Notes: generated by a model from the letters alone, not told the origin. A stretch of DNA of 64,000 bases from Streptomyces canus (GCF_001514145.1 NZ_KQ948667.1:248001-312000); one strand, 5' to 3'. Counted from the stretch's first letter, positions 9,037 to 17,640 are shown. Program-made: numbers and translations.

Positions 9037-9735
9037 TCATGCACCCGCGCACCGCAGCGGGTGCGGCAACTACGCCGGATCAGTGCCGCTCATCTCCGGC
9101 TGTGGGGGATCGGTTCCTGCATCGACACCGCCGGCTTGCTCATCAGCGAGCTGGTCACCAACGCCATCCGGTACGGCGAGACGGAGGACGTCAGCTTCTC
9201 CGTCTCGTACTGGCGGGGCGAGGTCCGCATCGAGGTGGCTGACGGAACTCCTGACCGGCCGCAGGTGAAGAGACCAGCCGCCGACGAGGAGAGCGGTCGC
9301 GGCATGCTGATCGTCGAGGCGCTCGCCGAGGACTGGGGGACCAGTGAGGACGGCACACTCACGTGGTGCACTCTCGCCGTACCGGAACCGGTGGTGCCCA
9401 AGTCGGGGTTCTGGTGCGAGTGGCGCCAGGAGGACGGCCAGCAGCTCGCGCTCGCGGCCATGTCCACGCCGGACCGCGCGATCCGCTGGGCTCGCATCCA
9501 GATGCGCGTCATCGCCTCGGCCATCGACGCGTCGGTGGTTGGCTACGTTTGGGACTGGCTGTCCGACGGATGGCGTGAGCCTGCCGAAGCCCTGAAGAAC
9601 GGCGAGGAGTTCACGCTTCCCCTCTCGGCCGGACGCTACAGGTTCATCTGGCACGCCCGTCCGGTGCGCTTCGTGCCCGTGGTCGGCGGAACCCCTCTGC
9701 CCCACCTCGTGGAGGAGGAGCAGGAATGGGACTGA
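8986..9735 (+). CDS. ATP-binding (HATPase_c) anti-sigma-like protein with C-terminal extension
   Basis: About 249 residues. The first half is an HATPase domain of the RsbW-like streptomycete class: N-box ELVTNAIRYGE, G1 box VEVADGTP-like (IEVADGTPD) and G2 box ESGRGMLIVEALAEDWG. Such proteins bind anti-sigma-factor antagonists or act as switch kinases. The last about 115 residues (from PKSGFWCEW) match no family I know. The ATG at 8986 is the first in-frame start, but its first dozen codons read antisense through the truncated integrase, so the original 5' end was probably lost at the same junction; a GTG at 9061 is an alternative. It is the leftmost plus-strand gene of element 1. Confidence 0.7.
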   Translation: MEPDIGLVAGEPARFVISCTRAPQRVRQLRRISAAHLRLWGIGSCIDTAGLLISELVTNAIRYGETEDVSFSVSYWRGEVRIEVADGTPDRPQVKRPAADEESGRGMLIVEALAEDWGTSEDGTLTWCTLAVPEPVVPKSGFWCEWRQEDGQQLALAAMSTPDRAIRWARIQMRVIASAIDASVVGYVWDWLSDGWREPAEALKNGEEFTLPLSAGRYRFIWHARPVRFVPVVGGTPLPHLVEEEQEWD

Positions 9736-10211
9736 AGCCTGCCGAGCTGTGAAGCCGGTTCGACTGGCGAGGTGGGAGCTGCTTCAGATGCGAGCGGACC
9801 GGGCTTCCCGTGACGGAGATCGTTGATATCTCCATGGCAGGTGAGACCTTCGTCCTCCAAGCCTGTCAACGGGTGCGTGTTCAGGCTCGAGCAGCTCCAC
9901 TGCACGATGAGTGAGCGAGCCGTCCGCCGCCCGCGCCCCGGGAGGTCCACGCCCCCACCGCCTCGTCCCATCACCCAGTGGCCCACTAGCGCGCCACTCG
10001 ACAGGCCGCCTGCCCATGTCGCCTGGCTGGACAGCTGCTCCTTGACGGCGCTTCGGCAAGGTGCCCGGCGCAGAGTCGTTCAGCAGGCGGATCGGTTGCG
10101 ATCACCGACTCGCCTGCTTATTATTACGATCGTAATTTAACGGAGCTGGGTCACCTCGACCCATGCCATCAGTGCTCTGGTCATCTCCTCTCGACTTCAC
10201 CGGGAACCTTC
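9736..10211 (+). promoter_or_regulatory. Gene-free stretch with TetR-type operator before the SDR gene
   Basis: No convincing gene in 476 bp. The only clear signal is the perfect 14-bp palindrome ATTACGATCGTAAT at 10123-10136, in an AT-rich patch 76 bp before the SDR start. Near-copies precede several other element 1 genes, so it is probably a TetR-family operator. Confidence 0.6.
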
Positions 10212-10910
10212 ATGGACCTCTCTGACAGCACCGCCCTTGTCACCGGAGCGAACCGGGGCTTCGGCCGGGCCCTCGCCGCCGAACTGCTCAGCCGCGGCGC
10301 CACCGTCTACGCCGGCGCCCGCAACCCCGACCAGATCGACCTGCCCGGCGCCAAGCCGATCGCACTCGACATCACCGACCCCGCCTCCGTCGCGGCAGCC
10401 GCCGCGGCCACCGGCGACGTGACCATCCTGGTCAACAACGCGGGCTCCTCCACCGGCGCCGACCTGCTCACCGGCGACCTGGACGACATCCGCCTGGAGA
10501 TGAACACCCACTTCCTCGGCACCCTGACCGTGGCCCGCGCCTTCGCACCCCAGATCGCGGCCAACGGCGGCGGGGCCATGCTGAACGTCCTGTCCGGCCT
10601 GTCCTGGGTCAGCTTCCCGGAGCTCGGCGCCTACTGCGCCGCCAAATCCGCGGAATGGTCACTCACCAACACCCTGCGCCTGCAACTCGCCGACCAGGGC
10701 ATCCGCGTGGCCGGCCTGCACGTCGGCTACATGGACACCGACATGGTCCGTACCGTCGACGCGGCCAAGTCCGACCCGGCCGACATCGCGCGCATCGCCG
10801 TGGACGGCATCGCCGCCGGCGCCTACGAGATCCTCGCCGACAACGCGACCCGCCAGGCCCAGGCAGCACTTGCCGGGGGCGTCTCGGTGCTCTACCCGCA
10901 GCTCCCCTGA
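10212..10910 (+). CDS. Short-chain dehydrogenase/reductase
   Basis: 232 residues, normal length for a classical SDR that moves hydride between NAD(P)H and an alcohol or carbonyl. Cofactor motif TGANRGFG at residues 11-18, NNAG at 75-78, catalytic Y141-x3-K145 (YCAAK). ALDITDP follows the cofactor fold where the adenine-binding Asp sits. The ATG is 10 bp after a weak purine stretch. A palindromic operator lies 76 bp upstream. A decayed SDR at 12731-13073 belongs to the same family. Substrate unknown; with the hydrolases and enoyl-CoA hydratase nearby it may serve degradation of a small organic compound. Confidence 0.85.
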   Translation: MDLSDSTALVTGANRGFGRALAAELLSRGATVYAGARNPDQIDLPGAKPIALDITDPASVAAAAAATGDVTILVNNAGSSTGADLLTGDLDDIRLEMNTHFLGTLTVARAFAPQIAANGGGAMLNVLSGLSWVSFPELGAYCAAKSAEWSLTNTLRLQLADQGIRVAGLHVGYMDTDMVRTVDAAKSDPADIARIAVDGIAAGAYEILADNATRQAQAALAGGVSVLYPQLP

Positions 10911-11251
10911 GGAGCACCCGCCCTCGCTGGCCAACCGCCAGGCACGTCCGCCAAGGGAACCTCAACGCCATCACTGCCCTCCCCTTCCTCCGCGAAGACT
11001 TCGGCGGCGGCCTCGCTTGAAAGCGGGGATATCGAGTGGCGGCTCGCCATCAGCTCGAACGAACCGGATCCCACACCAGGCCGCACAGGCGCAGGCGGGC
11101 CCGGGGCAGCCGATGCAGCTCCGACTGACAGGTTGGCGGCACCCGAACCCCACCAGGCTTAACAGCTCCGTGGTCGCCGGACGCGATCACGGCCACGCAG
11201 CCCCCAGCCCCAAGCCCAACCTCAAGCCCCCTACGAAACGGAAGCCACGCC
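10911..11251. other. Gene-free stretch
   Basis: 341 bp between the SDR and enoyl-CoA hydratase genes. Neither strand holds a plausible gene, clear hairpin or operator; short open frames are compositional only. It probably holds the promoter of the downstream gene. Confidence 0.5.
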
Positions 11252-12082
11252 ATGAGCCAGCCCAGCACGATCCGCCTGGAGCGGACGACTCCGCGGACCG
11301 CGAGGATCACGTTCTCGAATCCTCCCGTGAACCTGGTGGTCCCCGAGTCGATCGTGACGCTGCACAAGATCGTCTCGGAGCTGGAGAACGACCCGGACAT
11401 CCAGGTCGTCGTCTTCGCCAGCGAACTCCCCGACTTCTTCATCAACCACTTCGACGCCGCCGCGGCCGCCGACCTTCCCTTGCCCGAGCACGAGGACGAC
11501 AACCCGTTGTGGACCGACATGGTCCTGCGGCTGAGCAAGGCTCCGTTCGTCAGCATCGCGGCCATCCGGGGCCGTACCCGCGGCGCCGGCAACGAGCTGG
11601 CCCTCGCCTGTGACCTGCGCTACGCCAGCCGCGAGAAGGCGTTCTTCGGCCAGCCCGAGGTCGGCATCGGCCTCGTCCCCGGCGGAGGCGGCGCCGAGCG
11701 GCTTCCGCGCTCCATCGGCCGCGACCGCGCGCTGGAGGCGATCCTGACCAGCGCCGACTACGACGCCGACCTGGCCGAGCGCTGGGGATGGGTCACCCGG
11801 ACCCTGCCCGACGCGGAACTCGACGCCTTCGTCGACGCGACCGCCGCCCGTCTCGCCTCCTTCGACCGACAGGCACTGGCGACCGCGAAGTCCCAGGTCA
11901 ACCGGGCGACACTGCCGCCGGACGCCCACCTGGTCGCCGCCTTCGGCGAGTTCGCGGGCACCCTGACCCAGCCCGGATTCGCCGCACGCGCGGTCGGGCT
12001 CGGCGCCCTGGCCGCCGAGAAGGGCCTCGACGTGGAATACCAGCTCGGCGAGTACATCGGCCGGGTCAACGAAGCCCTCTGA
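11252..12082 (+). CDS. Enoyl-CoA hydratase/isomerase family protein
   Basis: 276 residues with the crotonase fold. The oxyanion-hole region is IRGRTRGAGNELALACDLRYA (residues about 107-127) and the second is FGQPEVGIGLVPGGGGAERL. In canonical hydratases one catalytic Glu sits in the GAGxE position: here GAGNE keeps it, and the PEVGIG segment keeps the second. The family acts on acyl-CoA thioesters (hydration, isomerisation or hydrolysis). The ATG at 11252 follows a weak site (gaagccacgcc). It is a single gene followed by a decayed block. Reaction class likely; substrate not assignable. Confidence 0.82.
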   Translation: MSQPSTIRLERTTPRTARITFSNPPVNLVVPESIVTLHKIVSELENDPDIQVVVFASELPDFFINHFDAAAAADLPLPEHEDDNPLWTDMVLRLSKAPFVSIAAIRGRTRGAGNELALACDLRYASREKAFFGQPEVGIGLVPGGGGAERLPRSIGRDRALEAILTSADYDADLAERWGWVTRTLPDAELDAFVDATAARLASFDRQALATAKSQVNRATLPPDAHLVAAFGEFAGTLTQPGFAARAVGLGALAAEKGLDVEYQLGEYIGRVNEAL

Positions 12083-12225
12083 ACGTCCCCGGCCGCGCCC
12101 ACGACCGACCACAGCGCCCCACAGGGCGCCGCGCGTGCCACGACACCCTCGGCGGGTTCCATCTTCACGGCCAACGCCCCACCCCGCAGGGTCGTGACGT
12201 GCAAGTCGACCGTTCTCGCGTCCGG

Positions 12226-12378
12226 TAGTCCGCGGTGGTGCAGCCGTCGCTCCGCCCGTCGCGATGCTCCCCGGAGACATAGCTCTCGGCGGGGCCCGGA
12301 CCTTCTGTCCGTGCCGCGATCCGCGAGAGCCCCCTCGCGGACCCGGCGACTCAAGCACACATGGATGTCGGTCGACAT
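12226..12378 (-). pseudogene. Remnant of TetR regulator (partial copy of the 21847-22455 gene)
   Basis: The sequence tracks the intact TetR gene on the same strand: the start (12378, compare 22518), then a jump to the segment matching about 22150-22260, with the HTH part deleted and the frame broken. It is part of a longer duplication that also includes the divergent hydrolase promoter and 5' end. Confidence 0.65.
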
Positions 12379-12410
12379 CTAAGAGATTGACTTTTTATTA
12401 CGACCGTCAT
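12364..12410. promoter_or_regulatory. Duplicated divergent operator region
   Basis: GATGTCG-GT-CGACATC at 12364-12379 and ATTACGACCGTCAT at 12397-12410. Both match the intact control region at 22503-22552 with a few changes. It now faces only broken genes. Confidence 0.6.
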
Positions 12411-12444
12411 CGTGTTGCTCGCGGCCTCTAGAAAAGCTCAGGCC

Positions 12445-12557
12445 ATGAGTGACACGCATGTGACCGCACCGACCCAGTACATCGAGGTCGACGGCGACCG
12501 GTTCGCCTACCGGCGCTGGGGCAAGCCCTCCGGGGTCCCGATCTTCCTCGTCCAGCA
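12445..12557 (+). pseudogene. 5' fragment of alpha/beta-hydrolase (copy of the 22587 gene)
   Basis: The first 37 codons match the start of the intact hydrolase at 22587 almost codon for codon (MSDTH, then YIEVDGDRFAYRRWGKPSG and IFLVQH). After base 12557 the similarity stops abruptly and a transposase fragment begins. No product expected. Confidence 0.8.
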
Positions 12558-12560
12558 CTC

Positions 12561-12649
12561 CTGGATCTGGCCAACGCCAGCGCCGACGGCGCGATCACCA
12601 AGGCCCCGTGCGGCGGCGACCGGGCCGGTCAGTCCCCGGTCGACCGCGC
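12561..12649 (+). pseudogene. IS5-family transposase fragment (middle part)
   Basis: One frame reads DLANASADGAITKAPCGG then GQSPVDR, matching the DG-[SA]-[VI]-TKAPCGGE...SPVDRGK block that contains the first catalytic Asp of many actinobacterial IS5-type transposases. Nothing of the family is seen after PVDR. A C-terminal fragment of the same kind of transposase lies at 17429-17640 in the same orientation. Confidence 0.6.
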
Positions 12650-12730
12650 GGCGGACGCGGGCGGGAGTCAGCCGCCCTGGCGGGGCGGGCTGTTCCCAGG
12701 GCCGTCGCAGGGGTGAGTCAGGTCCACCGG

Positions 12731-13073
12731 TCAGCGGCCTGAGGTCACGGCGAGCGGGCCGAACAGGTTGGCCTCCAGTTCGAGACGCAGACCGGAGGTG
12801 TCGGTGTCGAGCACGGAACCGACGCGGGCGATCCCGGCGTTGTTCACCGCTCACGTCCTGCGCGATCCCGGCGGCGCGGGCCACCTAGGCGGGGTCCGTC
12901 ACGTCGAGGTGCAGTGGGAGCAGCCGGGGGTCGTCGGCGACGATCGGGCGAGGGTCGCGGGCGGCGGCGTAGACCTTCGCGGCACCGCGGTCGAGCAGTT
13001 GCCGGACGAATTCGCGGCCGAGGCCCCGGTTCGCGCCGGTGACCAGGGCGATCTGGCCGCCGAGCTGAGTCAC
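12731..13073 (-). pseudogene. Short-chain dehydrogenase, broken
   Basis: Starts at GTG 13073 with LVTGANRGLGREFVRQLLDR and DVTDPA, then meets an in-frame TAG (12885-12887). A frame change follows: NNAGIARVGSVLDTDTSG continues in another frame until a stop at 12731. The half with the catalytic Tyr-Lys is absent. Clear pseudogene of the same SDR group as 10212-10910. Confidence 0.8.
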
Positions 13074-13259
13074 GAGACCTTCTCCGTGAGTGAGGGCGCC
13101 GGTCGGGCGCTGATGTGACGATCACGCCGCTGTACGGGTTGTGGGGCGGTATCCGGCGCCACGATCCACCTGCGGTTGGTGGGAAGCGTGACGCCGGATA
13201 CGGCCGGCTGGGCGTGGAATCCGGAAGATCGCCGGACGGTGACGAGCGAAGTCTGGTAC

Positions 13260-14249
13260 TCAGGCGCCGAGATGCCGGCGCAGCGACTGGCCCATCTGCT
13301 CGATCGCCTGGTCGACCTCGGGTACGCGTCCGGCGCCGAGGACGAAGGAGTGTTGTCCCTCGGGCATCGGGTGGACCTCGGAGGTGACCTTGAATTCGGT
13401 GAGCCGTTGTGCGAGTTCGGCGCCGTCGCCGGCGAGGGTCTCGTACTCGCCGTAGTGCACGACGGTGGGCGGGAGGCCGGTCAGGTCGGCGTTGACGAGG
13501 CTGATCCGCGGGTCGGCGAAGTCCAGGTCCGGGTCCTGCAGAAACGCTGCCCGCATCCCCTCGAGGGTGTTGCGGCTGAGCATCTTGTCGTGTTCCTCGT
13601 TCTCATCCACCTTGGGGTTGGCGAGGGTGACGTCGGTCCATGGCGAGATGCTGACGATCGCACCGGGGGTGGGCTCGCCCTTGGCGAGCAGCCGCAGGGG
13701 CAGCATGACGGCGAGGGTGCCGCCGATGGAGTGGCCGGTGCTGCCGATGTGCTGCGGCTGGTAGCCCTGTGCGAGCAGCCATCGGTAGGCGGTCTCGACG
13801 TCGTCGGGCTGTGCCGGGTAGGGGTGTTCGGGGGCATGGCGGAAGTCCACGACGAGCGAGCGGATCCCGGCGGCCTTCGCGATGTGCCCGGCGGCCTTGC
13901 GGTCCGAATGCATGGAGGCGGTGACTGAGCCGCCGAAGTGGAAGTGCAGCAGCGCCCGGTCGAGGTCGGCGCCGGCGGGGATGGCCCAGAGGGCGGGGAC
14001 GCCGTCGGCGTCGACCTCGGCTTAGGTGACGCCTTCCGGTTCGGTGGACGCCAGGTGGTACGTCTCGGCGATGTCGCGCACGATGCCCAGGTCCAGGCCC
14101 GGCGTCAACCACTTGGCGCGCACGCTTTCCAGGAACTGCGCGAACTGCTGCGCCTGCGGACTGATTCCCCTGATGACACTCCTGTCTGTGCTGGTCACGC
14201 TCGTCGTGCCCAGCCGGTTCGGTGACGCGACAAGGTGCTGGTGTGCCAC
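13260..14249 (-). pseudogene. Alpha/beta-hydrolase (HSL/steryl-acetyl-hydrolase type) interrupted by one TAA
   Basis: One frame runs from a GTG at 14249 to the stop at 13260, about 329 codons, the usual family length, but with a single in-frame TAA at 14022-14024 (after EPEGVT). Downstream, LLHFHFGGS takes the oxyanion-loop position (HGGG in relatives), G-H-S-I-G-G carries the nucleophile, and DPDLDFADPRIS and EGQHSFVLG carry the Asp and His regions. An ATG at 13913 could restart a 217-residue protein lacking the oxyanion loop. All other features are intact, so the loss looks recent, or the stop could be a sequencing error. Confidence 0.75.
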
Positions 14250-14261
14250 ACGGCCTCTTGT

Positions 14262-14280
14262 ATTACATTCGTACGTTAAT
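14262..14280. promoter_or_regulatory. AT-rich operator-like site
   Basis: ATTACATTCGTACGTTAAT, an imperfect palindrome centred on CGTACG, lies between the broken hydrolase (minus) and a TetR fragment (plus). It belongs to the loose ATTACG/CGTNAT group seen elsewhere in element 1. Confidence 0.5.
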
Positions 14281-14325
14281 AGGGTGAGGCGAGCCGGTCG
14301 GCAAGAGGTCAGCGAGAATTAAATT

Positions 14326-14511
14326 ATGGTCGCACGCTCAATGGGGGCCCGGAGGCGGCGGCCAGCGGCCAGCTGGACGAGTGAAGGAGAGTGCGGGGCC
14401 CGATACGGGCGAGAGCGCAAGCAGGAGACGCGGCGGCGGATCATCGAGACGGCTGGGCGTCGGTTCAAGAGCGACGGGATCGACGGTTCGGGGATCGCCG
14501 CGCTGATGGCC
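14326..14511 (+). pseudogene. TetR-family regulator, N-terminal fragment
   Basis: RYGRERKQETRRRIIETAGR then FKSDGIDGSGIAALMA is the first part of the helix-turn-helix domain, very close to the intact regulators at 18081 and 20754. It stops at base 14511, where those continue with DAGLTNGAFYAHF. The usual GTG start is also lost (GAG in its place), although an ATG at 14326 is in frame. Confidence 0.75.
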
Positions 14512-14567
14512 CAATGCCGGTCGCTCTTGTGGGGGCTGGACACGATTCGCCCCGCCCCCGGCGGCTG

Positions 14568-16313
14568 TCAGAACATCGTGTTGTCGTTGGCGGCGGTCTC
14601 GGGCACGGCCTGTTCGGAGTTCCAGTGCTCGACGATCCTGGCATCGCGGACCCGGAAGAGGTCGATGACCGACCGGCCACGCTCGCCCGGCGTGTCGACG
14701 TAGTGGCTGTGCACGGCGACCAGGTCGCCTTCGGCGATGACGCGTTTCGGTGTGACACTCGACTGCGGGAACTTGTCGAAGTAGCTGCCCAGGTCGGCCT
14801 TGAGGCCGGCCGCGCCGTCGGTGATGTTCGGGCTGTGTTCGTGGTAGTCGGCGCCGACGTAGGCGTCGATGGCGGTCAGGTCCTTGCGGACCAGCAGCTG
14901 GTCGACGAACGCGGTGACCAGTTCCTTGTGGTAGGCGGTGAACCAGCGCTGCCCGACCGCGTCGGTCCGCGGCTCGCTGAGCGTGGCGAACATGTCGTTG
15001 CCGCTGGCCGTGGTGGCGGGCACTTCCTGAATGACGTCCCAGTGCTCGGCGATCTTGCCGTCCTGGAAGCGGAACAGGTCGAACACGGCCAGACCCTCGG
15101 TGCCCGGCACCATGACGTAGCGGGAGTGCAGCAGCACCAGATCACCTTCGGTGATGATCCGGCGGGGCTCGAAGGCGGCCTGCGGGAACTGCTGTCGCAT
15201 GGCGCCGCTGAAGTACTTGAGGGCGTCGGCTCCGTCGGGCGCCAGGGGGTTGTGCTGGATGTAGGAATCGGGCCGCACGACCCGATCGACGATGGCCGTG
15301 TCCCCGAGGACGAACACGTCATGCAGCAGTTGGCTGGCAAGGTGTGCCTTGCTGTCTCGGACGGTCAGCACGATCTTGCCGGTGGTGCGGCCGGTCTCGC
15401 CGAGCGTGTGCGCCTTCGCGGCCTCGGCGAGCGGGAAGGTGGCGTCGACGTGGGCGCGCAGTGCGCCGGTCTCGACGAGGGCGGCGATGGCCTGCATGCC
15501 GGCGTGGTCGGCCTCGACCAGCAGCGACTCGTAGCGGATCCCCCGCTCGGCGATCGCCGCCAGTTCGCCGGCGTCGACGGGTACCGGAAGGATCGAGACG
15601 AGGGTGCCGCCCGGGCGCAGCACGGCCACGGATCGGGCGCGGGCGGCGGAGTCACGGGAGATCGGGTCGAGGACCACGTCGATGTCGCTGAGCACCTCGG
15701 TGAAGTCGACGCTGTGGTAGTCGATGACCTCGTCGGCACCGAGGGATCGCAGGAAGTCGTGTTTGGCGGCGCTGGCGGTGCCGATCACGTACGCGCCGCG
15801 GTCCTTGGCGATCTGCACGGCGAGGTGACCGACGCCGCCGGCCGCCGCGTGGATCAGGACTCGCTGCCCGGCCCGGACACCGGCGGTGTCGACCAGTGCC
15901 TGGTAGGCGGTCAGCGCGGCCAGCGGCAGCGCACCCGCCTGGACGTGGTCGATGCCCGCGGGCTTGTGCGTGAAGACGCGGGCCGGCCCGGTCACGTACT
16001 CGGCGTGCGAGCCGACTCCGCCCGGGTAGGGCAGCATGCCGAAGACCTCGTCGCCGGGCTTGAACAGCGTGACGCCCACGCCGACGGCCTCGACGACGCC
16101 GGAGACGTCCCAGCCGAGCACCAGCGGCATCCGGGCGATGGTCGCGGACTGGGCACGGTTCCCCCAGTCGGTCGGGTTGACCCCGGCCGCGTGAACGGCT
16201 ACCAGGATCTCGCTCACCCCTGGCGCCGGTTTGGGCAGCAGGGTCTCCTTCAGAACGTCGGGGGCGCCGTAGGTGTCCTGGCTGATGGCTCGCATGGTTT
16301 CGGTGTCCGTCAT
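14568..16313 (-). CDS. Zinc-independent quinone oxidoreductase (MDR) fused to two SnoaL-like domains
   Basis: 582 residues. Residues about 7-317 are an MDR oxidoreductase of the quinone-reductase group: GVNPTDWGNR, GWDVSGVVEAVG, HAAAGGVGHLAVQIAKDRGA (NADPH site, AxxGGVG), ending GKIVLTV; zinc-site cysteines are absent. Two tandem SnoaL-like (NTF2-fold) domains of about 130 residues follow, each with a YxxHxP pattern, an EGDLV-HS-Y core and a VFDLFR/VIDLFR-x-x-D strand. SnoaL-like folds often occur as stand-alone isomerases, cyclases or stress proteins. The ATG at 16313 gives MTDTETMRAI. It is divergent from an AraC-type regulator with 69 bp between starts, which suggests control by that regulator. 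Confidence 0.85.
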   Translation of the reverse strand: MTDTETMRAISQDTYGAPDVLKETLLPKPAPGVSEILVAVHAAGVNPTDWGNRAQSATIARMPLVLGWDVSGVVEAVGVGVTLFKPGDEVFGMLPYPGGVGSHAEYVTGPARVFTHKPAGIDHVQAGALPLAALTAYQALVDTAGVRAGQRVLIHAAAGGVGHLAVQIAKDRGAYVIGTASAAKHDFLRSLGADEVIDYHSVDFTEVLSDIDVVLDPISRDSAARARSVAVLRPGGTLVSILPVPVDAGELAAIAERGIRYESLLVEADHAGMQAIAALVETGALRAHVDATFPLAEAAKAHTLGETGRTTGKIVLTVRDSKAHLASQLLHDVFVLGDTAIVDRVVRPDSYIQHNPLAPDGADALKYFSGAMRQQFPQAAFEPRRIITEGDLVLLHSRYVMVPGTEGLAVFDLFRFQDGKIAEHWDVIQEVPATTASGNDMFATLSEPRTDAVGQRWFTAYHKELVTAFVDQLLVRKDLTAIDAYVGADYHEHSPNITDGAAGLKADLGSYFDKFPQSSVTPKRVIAEGDLVAVHSHYVDTPGERGRSVIDLFRVRDARIVEHWNSEQAVPETAANDNTMF

Positions 16314-16382
16314 GGGCCCAGCCTGGCCGCCGTCACAGGCCCCTACAATGGCGTGATCGCCAATTTTCGACGGGATCCTGCC

Positions 16383-17393
16383 GTGATCAAGGTGCACCGC
16401 GTCGTTGTCCTCGCCTCGCACGGGGTGTACCCGTTCGACCTGGGCATTCCCCACCGCGTCTTCGGCGCCGCGGACGGCCGCTACGAGGTCGTGACCTGCA
16501 CCATCGACGGTCACCCGGTGCGCACCAACGCGGACTTCTCCATCACCGTCGATCATGGCCCGGAGGCGTTGCGCACCGCCGACACCGTCATCATCGCGCC
16601 GTTCCACACCGGCAACCCCCGCCGTCAGACGTCGGTCGACCTGGCGCAAGTCCTCGCGTACGTGGCCCCCGGCACCCGGATCGTGTCGACCTGCACCGGC
16701 GCCTTCGTGCTGGCCGCGGCGGGGCTGCTCGACGGGCACCGGGCCACCACGCACTGGCACGCCACGGGCCTCTTCCGGGAGTGGTACCCGCAGGTGGAAC
16801 TCGACCCGAACGTCCTGTTCGTCGACGAAGGCGACGTGCTGACCTCGGCCGGTGCCGCTGCCGGCATCGATGTCTGCCTGCACCTTGTCCGCAAGGACCA
16901 CGGCAGCGAGATCGCCAACCGTGTGGCCCGCACCTGCGTCGTCCCCCCGTGGCGCGACGGAGGCCAGGCGCAGTACATCGAACACCCGGTCCCCGACGCA
17001 ACGGCGAACGACACGTCCGCCGCCCGGCAGTGGGCGCTGCAGAACCTGCACAAGCCGCTGACGCTGAGCGACCTTGCCGAGCAGTCGAACATGAGCCAGC
17101 GCACCTTCGCCCGCCGCTTCAAAGAAGAAGTCGGCTTGAGCCCCGGACGCTGGCTCATCCAGCAACGCGTCGACCGGGCCCGGCAGTTGCTGGAATCCAC
17201 CGACCTGCCGGTCGACGAGATCGCCGGCCAGGTCGGCTTCGCCGGCGGCACCTCGCTGCGCGAACACCTGCACGCCGCTATCGGCGTCACACCACTGGCC
17301 TACCGGCGCACCTTCCGAGGCCCACTGGCAACGAGCCGTGCCGCCGCGGCGGATGCCCGGCGGGACGGGCAAGCATGTCGCCCTGGACCGTAA
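16383..17393 (+). CDS. GlxA-type transcriptional regulator (DJ-1/PfpI domain + AraC HTH)
   Basis: 336 residues. Residues about 5-185 form a DJ-1/PfpI-like class I amidotransferase fold with the elbow STCTGAFVLAAAGLLDG. Residues about 205-305 are an AraC/XylS double helix-turn-helix (NMSQRTFARRFKEEVG, then EIAGQVGFAGGTSLREHLH). This group senses small molecules and usually activates a neighbouring gene. The GTG at 16383 gives VIKVHRVVVLAS, the family's normal beginning; the frame is open far upstream but without family content. It faces the MDR-SnoaL gene head to head, its likely target. Confidence 0.88.
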   Translation: MIKVHRVVVLASHGVYPFDLGIPHRVFGAADGRYEVVTCTIDGHPVRTNADFSITVDHGPEALRTADTVIIAPFHTGNPRRQTSVDLAQVLAYVAPGTRIVSTCTGAFVLAAAGLLDGHRATTHWHATGLFREWYPQVELDPNVLFVDEGDVLTSAGAAAGIDVCLHLVRKDHGSEIANRVARTCVVPPWRDGGQAQYIEHPVPDATANDTSAARQWALQNLHKPLTLSDLAEQSNMSQRTFARRFKEEVGLSPGRWLIQQRVDRARQLLESTDLPVDEIAGQVGFAGGTSLREHLHAAIGVTPLAYRRTFRGPLATSRAAAADARRDGQACRPGP

Positions 17394-17394
17394 A

Positions 17395-17408
17395 ATTATG
17401 TACGTCAT
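17395..17408. promoter_or_regulatory. Operator-like site ATTATGTACGTCAT
   Basis: 14-bp imperfect palindrome directly after the AraC stop, nearly identical to 18009-18022 before the TetR gene. It belongs to the shared element 1 operator group; here it precedes only a transposase remnant. Confidence 0.5.
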
Positions 17409-17428
17409 ACCATCGGCCATGCTGGGGA

Positions 17429-17640
17429 CCGGTATCGGTCGCGGGTATGACAGCAAACGCACCCGTGAGTTGCTCGACGAGATCGGCTTCGACGCCCAGA
17501 TCGCCTGCAAGGGCATGCCCGCCCCGATCCAGATCGGCAAGAGGTGGGTGGTGGAGCGGACCAACTCGTGGATGAACGGCTTCGCAAAATCCGCCGCTGC
17601 ACCCGACCGTAACGCCCAGGTCATCGACTTCTACGGGTGG
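17429..17640 (+). pseudogene. IS5-family transposase, C-terminal fragment
   Basis: Reads GYDSKRTRELLDEIGFDAQI, PAPIQIGKRWVVERTNSWMN and VIDFYGWA, the conserved end of actinobacterial IS5-type DDE transposases, including the catalytic Glu in VVERTNSW. The segment normally reading GYGKLRRCTE is altered and the protein runs on into non-family sequence. No start or inverted repeats are visible. A middle fragment of the same family lies at 12561-12649. Confidence 0.75.

Noticed and set aside
13260..13913. Separate 217-residue hydrolase starting at ATG 13913
   Set aside because: The same frame upstream, past one TAA, carries the missing N-terminal part including the oxyanion loop, so a nonsense-interrupted gene explains it better.
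14391..17393. 1000-codon plus-strand open frame
   Set aside because: Only the part from 16383 has family content (GlxA-type regulator). The rest is the antisense of the MDR-SnoaL gene, kept open by GC-rich codon structure.
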